64,000 nucleotides of DNA from the NCBI GenBank assembly GCA_003116975.1, contig BGKB01000129.1:62001-126000 (forward strand), given 5' to 3'. The notes beneath the pieces were generated by a model. That model ran no database searches and had not been told where the DNA came from. It saw nothing but the letters and a program-made list of their open reading frames with translations. The DNA comes from Aurantiochytrium sp. KH105. Taxonomy: Eukaryota; Sar; Bigyra; Thraustochytrida; Thraustochytriidae. Below, piece after piece: positions 1 through 8,813 of the stretch. The position numbers were made by a program, and so were the translations under genes. Every line of letters starts with the position of its first letter. The stretch's first letter is position 1.

Positions 1-457
1 TCTTTTTATACTTGTTTGGTATGTCTTTTGGTCAGGAGTAGGATTGAATGGCACAGCGCAGGGCGGAAGGTGGGGAGGTGGTCTTGACGTCGGTTGATTC
101 GATGGTTGATGTCGGACCGCAGAAGAGACAATCATCATTTGCAGCTGGCTGCAACAGAGAGTCCTTCATTTTGCTTATCTTTGGGAGGACGACAAACAGC
201 AACCAACCAACCAACCAACCAAATCTACCAACCCATTTTTACGTCGAGCAAGAGCAAAAACGCTAACCAGATAAAGACAACCCGGACTTGCATTTATTGC
301 ATGCTTGATGAAAGTTGTCATGGATGAAAGAAAAAGCCCAACCAAGCATTCAGACCTCTGTCTCCCAAGGTAAAGAAGGAAAGGAAGCAAAGGACAAAGA
401 CGAAACTATAAAAATGATTGTCGAGTGGACTTGTTTGATTGCAGAGTACCTGTATAC
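1..457. other. Intergenic sequence downstream of the fumarate reductase gene
   Basis: No reading frame here looks like a real gene. The stretch holds the 3' flank of the minus-strand fumarate reductase gene and a short (AACC)n tract at about 201-220. I see nothing else. Confidence 0.6.
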
Positions 458-2389
458 TTAGAGCTTGGAGTTTGGTGCGACGGTACCGATCTCGTACTCG
501 GCAGCGTACTTGGGGATGATCTCGGGCTTGTGAAGCATGTCAAAAGCCTCGGTGGCGTCCTTGCCGCCGTAGAGAAGAATAGCCTTGGCGCCACCGGGGT
601 GGTTCTCGAGGAACTCAGTGACATCGTAGACCTTGTCGTTGAGGATGACCCAGCAGTCGTCCTTGGTGGTGTGCTTGGCGATCTCGTCCATGGTGTAGGC
701 CTGCGTCTTGGGCGCAGCGCTGGCGGAGCTGCTGCCAGAGTCGCCGCCCTGCTCGTAGAAAGCAGAGTTGGGGTCGAGCTCCTTGGGGCCATCGTCCTCG
801 GGGATCTCAGAGTTCGACGAGGCGCCGCCCTTCTTGCCACCCCAGGAAACGGTGACGCTGTTCGAGGACGGGTCGACATGGAGGTCAAAGGCGCCGGCCT
901 TGCCGCCAGCACCACCAGAGGTCACGAGCTTGTCAAGGAGGAAGCGGCTGGCAGTCTGGCCGGCCTTGCGGCCGTAGACGACGCAGTCAAGAAGACTGGA
1001 GCCACCGAGACGGTTGGTGCCGTGGATGCCGCCAATGATCTCACCGCCAGCAAAGAGACCCTTGATGGGGGCATCGTTGCCAGTGATGACCTCAGCCTCG
1101 GCCGAGGTGGCGATACCGCCCATGCAGTAGTGAACAAGAGGGGTGATGATGGCCACATGCCAGGTGTCGTCCTCGACGTTGAGGGGCAGGGCCTCAAAGT
1201 ACTTCTTGTCCCACTCGTCGTTGCCAGACTCGGCACCCTTGTTGTACTTATCAAAGGTCTTTTGGAGCTTCTCCGGAGCGACGCCAATCTCCTTGGCGAG
1301 CTCCTTGCCGGTCATCTTCTTCATGAGACCGCGCTGCACGTAGTGGTCGCAGTGCCACTGGATGAGGGCGCTGGCCTTGCCGTTAAGGCACAGGCGGTAG
1401 GGGGCCTTGCCGTGGACAAACATGCGGCCGCTGACGTAATCGCGCTTGCCGAGCTCATCGCAGAAGCGCTCTCCGTTCTGGTCGAGGATGACACCACCCG
1501 AGCCGCGGAGGGCCTCGGCGGCGAGGAACTTGACCTTGGCGTCCGGCTCGTTGGGGTCCACGATGCCGGTGGGGTGGATCTGCACGCAGTGGAGATCACG
1601 AGTGGCGCCGCCGGCAGCCAAACTCATCTTGATGCCATCACCAGTGCAATGGGGGCCGTTGGTGGTGGGGAGGGTGAGCAGAGGGGGCATGGGGATCTTC
1701 TTGCCGTTGCTCTGCTTGGCGGCGCGCGAGGTCGTGCTCCATGCCTCCATCTCGGCGAACTGGTCGGAGACCTGGGCGAGGAGCGAGTCCTCGGAGAAGT
1801 CAGCGCCAAAGCCACCAGTGCAGAGAATGACAGGGCCATACTCCTTGTAGGTCTTGCCACCCTTCTCGAAGACGACGCCAACGACCTCGTCACCGTCCTT
1901 GATCAGCTCGGTCACGGTAGCCTTGTTGAGAAGACGGGCGCGGCCATCCTTCTTGTCGCAAATGGCCTCGTAGGCCTCCATGAGGCCGTAGGTGATGGCC
2001 ATACCGGGGAAGCGCTCCTTGCCGCGGTGGGTGCGGGGGTTCGAGTGGGCAGCGAGACGGGCGACGATGGAGAGGTCGAGGTCGAACTTCTCCTTGAGCC
2101 ACTCGAGAGCGGGGCCGGACTCGTAGGTAAGAACGCGGATGAGGTCATCGCGGGCGCCCTCGGCGGCGGAGACCTTGGTGTCGTTAAAGAAAACCTCGGG
2201 CGAGTCGTCGATCTTGAGTTCGCGCTGGGTGCTCGTGCCGGCGGCGTTCATGCCACTGGTGGCCTTGGTCGAGTTGCCACCGCAAAAGGGCGACTTATCG
2301 AGAAGGAGGGTGCGGCCACCGGCCTGGAGGACGGTGTGCGCGGCGGACATGCCGCTGAGGCCGCCGCCAACGATGATGACCTGGCTCAT
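458..2389 (-). CDS. Soluble fumarate reductase (FAD flavoprotein) with C-terminal cytochrome b5 domain
   Basis: Predicted to reduce fumarate to succinate in the cytosol or an organelle, like the soluble yeast Osm1/Frd and trypanosomatid enzymes. The 643-residue protein opens with an FAD dinucleotide-binding motif (VIIVGGGLSGMSAA, from about residue 4). It has the substrate-region motifs CVQIHPTG and RGSGGVI and the FAD-closing motif GGEIIGGIHGTNRLGG. A low-complexity Ser/Gly linker leads to a cytochrome b5 fold (about 560-640) with HPGG. The likely haem histidines are near residues 597 and 620. I chose the ATG at 2389 because the flavin fold starts directly after it; an in-frame ATG at 2437 would add 16 unlike residues. 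No targeting peptide is evident from this start. The family assignment is strong. The b5 fusion suggests electrons arrive through haem, which is inference. Confidence 0.93.
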   Translation of the reverse strand: MSQVIIVGGGLSGMSAAHTVLQAGGRTLLLDKSPFCGGNSTKATSGMNAAGTSTQRELKIDDSPEVFFNDTKVSAAEGARDDLIRVLTYESGPALEWLKEKFDLDLSIVARLAAHSNPRTHRGKERFPGMAITYGLMEAYEAICDKKDGRARLLNKATVTELIKDGDEVVGVVFEKGGKTYKEYGPVILCTGGFGADFSEDSLLAQVSDQFAEMEAWSTTSRAAKQSNGKKIPMPPLLTLPTTNGPHCTGDGIKMSLAAGGATRDLHCVQIHPTGIVDPNEPDAKVKFLAAEALRGSGGVILDQNGERFCDELGKRDYVSGRMFVHGKAPYRLCLNGKASALIQWHCDHYVQRGLMKKMTGKELAKEIGVAPEKLQKTFDKYNKGAESGNDEWDKKYFEALPLNVEDDTWHVAIITPLVHYCMGGIATSAEAEVITGNDAPIKGLFAGGEIIGGIHGTNRLGGSSLLDCVVYGRKAGQTASRFLLDKLVTSGGAGGKAGAFDLHVDPSSNSVTVSWGGKKGGASSNSEIPEDDGPKELDPNSAFYEQGGDSGSSSASAAPKTQAYTMDEIAKHTTKDDCWVILNDKVYDVTEFLENHPGGAKAILLYGGKDATEAFDMLHKPEIIPKYAAEYEIGTVAPNSKL

Positions 2390-3182
2390 CTTGACTTGAC
2401 TTGACTGTTTACTGATCTGTTGGTTGAGTGTTTGCAATTTCGATTTGCACGTCGTCAGTCCTCTGGATTTTCTCTCTCTGTCTTGTCAGACGATCGCTTT
2501 GGCTCTCCTCCTTCAATCCTTCCTTCCTTTTCCTTGCATTCGCCGTATGTTGCTCGTGCGGTCCGTCCGTCCCCCGCTCGCCCTCTCCTCTCTTCCTGCC
2601 TTCCTCTCTCTCCTCTGCGCACTCCTTTGTTCTCGCCGCAGCGCGCCGTCATGCAGCGCAATCCGGTAGGCTCGACTGGGAAGACGCAGATTTCCATGCT
2701 ACCACCACTACTACAACTGCTACTACTCTTTTCGCATGCTTTGTGCTTGCTAGCTTGCTTGCTGCATACAACACAGGGCGGACTCGCAGGGATGAGACAT
2801 GGAATGCAAAATGCAGCACAAGAGAATGCAACACCTTGGTCCCAGGACCGCACGCCGCCCCGGAAAGCTCTCCGAAAACATGAAGGTAATGCTGCAAGGT
2901 AAAAGTGGTAGTGTAAGGTACTTGGGTAGCAGGCATGGTCTTCGTTCCCCGAACAGGCATCTCTGCTGATTCATTCAATCTCGGCCGAGAATACCGTCAT
3001 TCTCCTTCCACCTCTCCCTCCTCAACCGCCCTTCGCGGCCACGCAAGGACACAGCCCAACGCAAAGACGCAGCCCTGCGCAGACGCCACACACAGGACGA
3101 ACGCGACACATCGTAAGCGACGCCTTGCAAATCCTGGACGCGCACAGGCTCCTTCTTCCTTCCTTGCTCTCTTGCCATTCCG

Positions 3183-3621
3183 CACTTGCGCGAGCCATTC
3201 TCCACTATCCCCTCCCTGCATTCTCCACTTTCCCTCCGCCCATTCTCCACTTGTGTCTTGCAATTGCAATCCTGGCGCGCCGATTTTGAAACCTGCCTTT
3301 CCTCGCCTGCCTGCTCGCGCTGCTCTGCTCTGCTCTGCTCTGCCATGGTCTGCGCCGCGCTGCGCTGCGCTGCGCTCTGCCGCGCCGCGCCGCGCTCTGC
3401 TCCGCCGCGCCGCGCTGCGCCGCGCGCTGCCGCGCTCGCTCCGCGCGATACGTACCTCGGTGCGTGCTCGAAGGGACTCGGCTCTGCCTTGCGGACTGAG
3501 TTCGGGTACTGCTCCCTGCCGGCGCCGCCCGCCCCCGCGCCCGCCAAGTGGGTTATAGCGCCCCCCGCAAGTGCGCGCCGCCGCGCCCGCAAGTGCAGAA
3601 TGGCCTCCGCCCCCACTTGCG
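3183..3621. promoter_or_regulatory. Cluster of CACTTGCG/CGCAAGTG octamers
   Basis: The octamer occurs at 3183-3190 and 3614-3621 as CACTTGCG and at 3566-3573 and 3588-3595 as CGCAAGTG. Near matches lie at about 3249 and 3629. This is far more than chance expects in 440 bases. It may be a transcription factor site cluster about 0.8-1.2 kb upstream of the fumarate reductase start. The role is inferred only. Confidence 0.35.
3317..3440. repeat. Degenerate CTCTG / CGCTG / CGCCG tandem repeat
   Basis: Five-base repeats run from CTCTG units (about 3320-3345) into GCGCTGC and GCCGCG variants up to about 3440. The tract has low complexity and no coding support. Confidence 0.6.
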
Positions 3622-3775
3622 CGCCGCGCCGCAAGTCCGCTATCCGCCCGGCGAAACCCAACCCCGCCCGTAGCCTGATTCCGCTCCTTGGTTTACCCGA
3701 GTGGACGCCTGGACTGGGTCTCTTTGCAAAGGTGCGCTCCGAGCCGCGCAACGCAAACATTGCTGTAGTGTGTAT

Positions 3776-3808
3776 GTGAGTGCAGTGTGGGCCACCCACT
3801 GCACTGAC
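3776..3808. repeat. Inverted repeat able to form a 12-bp stem with 9-base loop
   Basis: Left arm GTGAGTGCAGTG (3776-3787) pairs with right arm CACTGCACTGAC (3797-3808) at 11 of 12 positions. The loop is TGGGCCACC. It sits in sequence without genes, so it may be a structured RNA or a protein-binding palindrome. Confidence 0.6.
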
Positions 3809-4880
3809 CTCTATATCCGATCAAAAATATGTGGCGCTGATCAGTGGAGAGAGAGGGAGGCTTACGGGTTCTGTTTCCGGTGTAATGCGCAGGCTTCAGA
3901 TGAAAGAAGGTTTCTCGCAGTGCACGGCACATACAGGTCTCCTATCGTGGTCCATGCTTCCTCGTAGCAAGGGACTCATCGGAGGACCCGCGCAGCACGA
4001 TAACACCCCCATACCGTACTGTCTCTGCAAAGAGAGAAAGCAAGATGGAAACGACAGAAAGGAAAAAATGAAAGCAGCTGCAGCAGCGCGCAAGAGATCA
4101 CTCACATGTCAGTCATCCCGCCCCCTCGCTCCTCATCCTCTTTCCCCGCTCGATCCGCTCTGCGCAGGCGCTGCAAGCTCCTCCGCCGAGCCGCTCCCCC
4201 GAGCTCCGCAGCGGCCTGGACCGCCGTGACTCGGTCGCGCCCGCGCGTCCCATGCGCATCCTACATCTCGCATACGGCGTGCCAGACACATCCGCTCGCC
4301 AAGACGACATTATACATAACCCCCGCCCAATCTACCTGGCTACTTGCATCCATTCCATGCGTCCATCCGCTGTCATGTCATGTCATGCCGCGCCTCGCCG
4401 CGCCGCTCTCCGAGTCCTGGTCGCGCAGCCGCCGCCCGCGCGAAGTCCGCCCCGCGCGGCCGCGCGAAGTCGGACTCGAGCCGCAGGGAGGCGACGCTAT
4501 CGCGCGTGGATGTTGGCGCTCTCGGGGTGGTAGCAGGGGGACGAGGACGAGGAGAAGGAGGCGCTGCAGCTGCAGCAGCAGCAGCTGCAGCTGCTCGAGC
4601 GCGTGCTCGAGGTCGCTGCTGCGCTCTGTCGGAACTCGCGATGGACGGACGGACCGGACCGGCCGCGGCCCCGGGAGGACTGAGGATTGCGGATGGCGAC
4701 AGAATGATGGGGATGAGGAGGAGGAGGATGCGAATGATGGGGACGAGGAGGAGGAGAAGGTGGAATGATGCCGACAGCGAGGAGGACGAGCATGGTGAGC
4801 ACGGCAGCGGGGGTGGGCAGATGACGGCAGGGGCCGACGTAGAGACGCGCCGCAAGAGGGAGTCTTGCAGCTCCGGGTGG

Positions 4881-4910
4881 CAGGGAGGGAGGGAGGGAGG
4901 GAGGGAGGGG
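4881..4910 (+). repeat. (GGGA)n tract, potential G-quadruplex
   Basis: Seven consecutive GGG runs are separated by single A residues and end in GGGG. This fits the classic four-run G-quadruplex pattern on the plus strand. It lies beyond the 3' end of the LRR/WW/TPR gene, which stops at 5105. Confidence 0.55.
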
Positions 4911-5104
4911 CGCAGACGACTTCGGCGAGAAGTAGAGTCGTGGACCCTAAGAACGGAGCTGCTTGCGCGCTGGCCACAGACAAAGGTTAAAGCTTAGCAA
5001 GCACGTCGGATGCAAAAAATAAATCCGCGCGGCGTTGAGAGCGCTGTGCTCACGAGTCGCCTCGACAACATTTCTTTTCTCTTTTTTTCTCTCTTTACAT
5101 CAAG

Positions 5105-8100
5105 CTAATCACTGCGATCTTGCTCGAGCTGACTTGCGAAGTGGAGCGCATCCTCGTAGGCAGCGCGCGCCTTCTTGGTCCTATTCATGGTCTGGAACGT
5201 CGACGCCCGACTCATGAGCGACATGTGCAGCCAGTTGCCGAGGTTGCGCTTGCGCAAAGAACGGTCTTGCGCCTTCTCGTACTGTACAAAGAGGACGTCC
5301 GCAGCGTCCTGGAACTTGACAACAGCCTCGCCAACGCGCTCCAAATCGCGGAGGACCAGACCCCAGCGGTACTGCGCCTGACCGAGCGCCGACCACGGCG
5401 ATATCCGCGCAATTACCGCTTTCTCGTCATCGTCGTCATCCCGCCGCCCCTGCGTCATGATTTGCGAGACCGTCTCTTGATACGAGGCGAGAGCGTCCTC
5501 GAGGTTCAAGAGTTTCTCCTGGGCCATAGACTTGGCGAGCCACGCCTCGGTATCGTACATGTCAAAGTCTAACGCAGCAGACGCATTGTCGAGGGCGGCG
5601 CGATAGTGGCCCATTTGCAATAGGCAAAACGCACGTACGCGCTGCGCCGGTGCATATGCCGGACGTAGCTCGAGACTACGGTTGAGGTCTTGCAGTGCAC
5701 CTTTTATGTCGTTGAGTCCCTTGAAACGAGCGAGACCACGGTAATAAAGTAGCGCCGCGCCAGGTTGGTCGAGCTGAAGGATACTTTGCGAGAGGTCCGA
5801 TTCGGCCTCAGCGTAATGCTCGAGTGAAATCTGCGTCATGGCGCGTTTCTGCGCAACCTCGAGGAAAAGGGGCGAGGATTGCTCGATACCGTCGTCCATC
5901 ACTTGGTTGAGGATCTCCAGTGCGCGTCGAGGCTCCCCCTCGGACTGAAGCAATGCTGCTTGATTTAAAAGCGCGCGACGCTCCGCATCCGGGTCGTATA
6001 TCTTCTGGATTGGGTTGAAGTTCGCGTGCCAATTCAGCAGCCGAGGGTTGGCGGCCAACATATCCGGCCGCGCAGTGAGCAAATTGTGATTAAGAGATAT
6101 GAATCGCAGTGCAGGCAGCTCTGCCAGGAATGCCGGGAGTTCGCGCAGACGATTCCTTTCCAGGTCCAGGTGCTCCAGCGTGTCGCTTGAATGAGCAAGC
6201 TCCTCTGGCAGACTCCCCAGCTGGTTCCTCGCGAGACAAAGTCGACGCAGCTTCAGACTAGCGAACAGCTCCCCAGGGACCGACGCAAGCTCGTTCCCCG
6301 CAAAATCAACCTGTCTCAGCATGCTGGATTCACTGACCAAGTTATTATTGGGTGGAGAAACTGTTCGAATCGCATTGTCCGAAACATCGAACCGGACAAG
6401 ACAGGCACTCTCCGGCAGGAGCAGGTTCGCGCTCAGAGTACGAATCTTGTTCCCATCGAGCAGGCATATGCGAAGATTAGGCGGGAGCGCTTCAATGCTT
6501 TCAAGTTCATTTTTTCCAGCGTCGAGGACGTGCAAACTCTCGAGGGCACTCAATGTGGCAGGTAACCGGGGACGAATGCGATTGCTTCGTACGTAAAGGT
6601 GGCGCAATGCCCCCGGCTTGAAGAGCGTAGGTGGCAACGATTTGAGACGATTCTTTGCACAGTTGACTGTTCTCAGTTTGGGCGTCGCCCACTCGGCAGG
6701 TAGAGCCTCGAGCTCGTTTTCACTCACATCAAGATTCTCAAGCTCTGCGAGACGTCCGAGACCTTCGGGCAGTTGCACAAGATTATTTTGCGCGCAACGC
6801 AAGACTCGAAGACTCGAGAGCTTGACAATATCCGACGGCAGATACTCGAGACTATTGTTGCTCATATCCAGCACACAAAGATTCGGACAATTGGCAAAGA
6901 ATCGGTCCGGCAAGCTCGTGAGCTGATTTTGTGCGAGGTCGAGGTGCCGCAGCTTGCCAAGATGTTCGAAATTTTTCACCGTGACGCCCAACAGTCGATT
7001 CGCTCGAAGTGTCAGCACCTCAAGACTTTTCAGCGTTCCAATCTCGTCGGGGAGCTCATCGAAAAGGTTACTGTCGAGACGGAGTACCCGCAAAGCTTGC
7101 ATGGTTTCGATGCCAATTTCCCAAATGTTCATCTCACGAAGCACAGTCATATTTCCCTTTTCGCGCGAAATCTCGCGAAGTCGATTGTACCGCAAGTCCA
7201 AGGTGTCCAGCGAAGTGAGATACCATGTTTGTACGGGAATTCTGACGAGTTCGTTGGCGTCGAGCGCGAGTTCTGCAAGGTTTTCTTGCATCGTCTTAAT
7301 GGCTGGATTGAGTTTCTCCAGTCGATTTCCGCTCAACACGAGTCTCTTCAAACGCTTCGAAAGTCTCTTGTTGGAAAAGATCTCCTCGGGTATGTCCGAA
7401 ATTTCCAAGTGCGAAAGATTCAACAAGTTGGTCTGCTTGTTTTTACGAAAACGTTTCAGACGCACCTTGGCTTCAAATTCGCCACGTTCTCGCTCAGAGG
7501 CACCTGCAAGCTCCGCAAGCACCTGAAGATGATGCATGCGCTGTCGCTCGCGCTTGCGGCGCTTCCGCTTCGAGTACTCTGCCGCCTCTTCCTCGTCGCT
7601 ACTAATATAAATACTCTCCGAGTCAGAACTGGTAAACGAGGCCTGATCCGAGGCTACTTCGCCATCGCCATCGACCATCAGTGCCTCCGGGGGACCGGAA
7701 GAAGCGTCTGAATCGCTTTTGGGCGACGAAGACGCCGCAGACTTATTCTCAGCAGCTTCGTCGTTGTCGTCGTCGTTGTTGTCCCCAATGTTAAGATTGG
7801 CTTGAGAGAACTTCTTTTGGAGCTTGCTCAAGCGCGCTTGGCGCTTCTTCTCTTCCAAGGCCTCACGTTTCTTTTCCTCGGGTGTTTTGCGAAAATCAAC
7901 ATTGGGAGGTTCCCACTGTGTTTCATCCGTCTTGGTGTTATGGAAAAAGTACGTCCCATCGTCAGGATCCTGCACTTCGCGCCAGTCGGGCCCAAGCATT
8001 TCGTCGCGAAGTTCAAGAGCATTTGCAAGACGCTCGAGGATAGCAGGACGTTCCCAGGTGCTCTCGTTCGTGGCCGCGTTGACAAAGTAGGAAACGGGCG

Positions 8101-8455
8101 TCGACGAAGATTCATCGGGGACCTCCTGCCAATCCTTTGCAAGACTACGGTACGCCATGACAGCGTCATGAGGAGAGGCAAACTTGTCGGTGATCTCATC
8201 AAAGGGTTCGCCTCCTAAAAGTTTGGGCGCTTCCCACGACACGTCGCCCGTATGAACATTGTGGAAAAAGTAGGCGCCGCTTGCCTCATCAAAGACCTGC
8301 TCGTACACGGATCGAGCCAAAAGTCTCAAGCGACGCCTTGCTGCTCGCGTCCGAAAGAGGCCCTGGACTTTTTGCGCAGCCTCTTCTTCGGTGAGCGGTT
8401 TGCGAACCTTTTGCTTTTCGCGTCTCCGTCGAACCTTGGCGGCACGCTTCTTCAT
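5105..8455 (-). CDS. IQ-like / WW x3 / leucine-rich repeat / TPR scaffold protein
   Basis: An 1116-residue single-exon protein. After a basic N-terminus comes an IQ-like helix (about 24-46). Three WW domains follow, each with paired aromatics and a terminal Trp-Pro signature: about 48-80 (YFFHNVHTGDVSWEAP), 107-140 and 155-186. A charged, Ser/Asp-rich linker (about 190-300) leads to some 20 leucine-rich repeats (about 345-810, LxxLxLxxNxLxxLP type). TPR helices fill about 825-1110. All parts are binding modules and no catalytic motif is visible, so a scaffold joining Pro-rich ligands to LRR/TPR partners is likely. Calmodulin binding through the IQ-like helix is possible. The specific role is unknown. 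It is divergent from the coiled-coil gene at 8814, with a 358-base gap. Confidence 0.85.
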   Translation of the reverse strand: MKKRAAKVRRRREKQKVRKPLTEEEAAQKVQGLFRTRAARRRLRLLARSVYEQVFDEASGAYFFHNVHTGDVSWEAPKLLGGEPFDEITDKFASPHDAVMAYRSLAKDWQEVPDESSSTPVSYFVNAATNESTWERPAILERLANALELRDEMLGPDWREVQDPDDGTYFFHNTKTDETQWEPPNVDFRKTPEEKKREALEEKKRQARLSKLQKKFSQANLNIGDNNDDDNDEAAENKSAASSSPKSDSDASSGPPEALMVDGDGEVASDQASFTSSDSESIYISSDEEEAAEYSKRKRRKRERQRMHHLQVLAELAGASERERGEFEAKVRLKRFRKNKQTNLLNLSHLEISDIPEEIFSNKRLSKRLKRLVLSGNRLEKLNPAIKTMQENLAELALDANELVRIPVQTWYLTSLDTLDLRYNRLREISREKGNMTVLREMNIWEIGIETMQALRVLRLDSNLFDELPDEIGTLKSLEVLTLRANRLLGVTVKNFEHLGKLRHLDLAQNQLTSLPDRFFANCPNLCVLDMSNNSLEYLPSDIVKLSSLRVLRCAQNNLVQLPEGLGRLAELENLDVSENELEALPAEWATPKLRTVNCAKNRLKSLPPTLFKPGALRHLYVRSNRIRPRLPATLSALESLHVLDAGKNELESIEALPPNLRICLLDGNKIRTLSANLLLPESACLVRFDVSDNAIRTVSPPNNNLVSESSMLRQVDFAGNELASVPGELFASLKLRRLCLARNQLGSLPEELAHSSDTLEHLDLERNRLRELPAFLAELPALRFISLNHNLLTARPDMLAANPRLLNWHANFNPIQKIYDPDAERRALLNQAALLQSEGEPRRALEILNQVMDDGIEQSSPLFLEVAQKRAMTQISLEHYAEAESDLSQSILQLDQPGAALLYYRGLARFKGLNDIKGALQDLNRSLELRPAYAPAQRVRAFCLLQMGHYRAALDNASAALDFDMYDTEAWLAKSMAQEKLLNLEDALASYQETVSQIMTQGRRDDDDDEKAVIARISPWSALGQAQYRWGLVLRDLERVGEAVVKFQDAADVLFVQYEKAQDRSLRKRNLGNWLHMSLMSRASTFQTMNRTKKARAAYEDALHFASQLEQDRSD

Positions 8456-8813
8456 CGTTTCCGGTCGCCTCCGCGTCCGCCTGCGACGGCGGCGCTAGTC
8501 CGAGTCTTCGATTCCGGTTCTGACCGGCGCTGCTCCCTCCTTGCGAGTATTCGGGTCGGGTGGTGCTAGGCCCAAATCGATCGAGCCCAGCCAGACTCTG
8601 CACGGGCCTCGGCGGCTCATAGAAAACTGTAACGGCTAGGCTACTTTACTAGTAGGCCTATACATGTTTGAGGCGGTTATAACGACCACTCGGTAGCGCG
8701 ACTCGGTCGGCCGCGTGAGCAAGCGTGAGCAGAGCTGCAACTGCCGGCGCACGGCGACGCGTGAGGGGGTTAAGGGCTCGAGACCCAAAGTACGCGGACT
8801 CGCAGGAGACGAG
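8456..8813. promoter_or_regulatory. Putative bidirectional promoter
   Basis: The 358-base gap lies between two divergent starts (8455 minus, 8814 plus), so control elements for both genes must sit here or within them. It contains the palindrome TAGGCCTA at 8653-8660. No canonical TATA box stands out. Confidence 0.5.

Larger units (their letters stand above)
2390..5104. other. 2.7-kb gene-free region upstream of the fumarate reductase gene
   Basis: No frame shows family similarity or convincing coding character. The part next to 2389 should hold the fumarate reductase promoter and 5' leader and is pyrimidine-rich (2450-2650). The rest holds short tandem repeats, a cluster of CACTTGCG-type octamers (3183-3621), a strong hairpin (3776-3808) and a G-run repeat (4881-4910). 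Confidence 0.55.

Noticed and set aside
425-2404. A 659-codon open frame on the plus strand opposite the fumarate reductase gene
   Set aside because: It mirrors the real gene, has no recognisable domain, and its Gly/Val/Leu-rich composition is the expected reverse translation of GC-biased codons.
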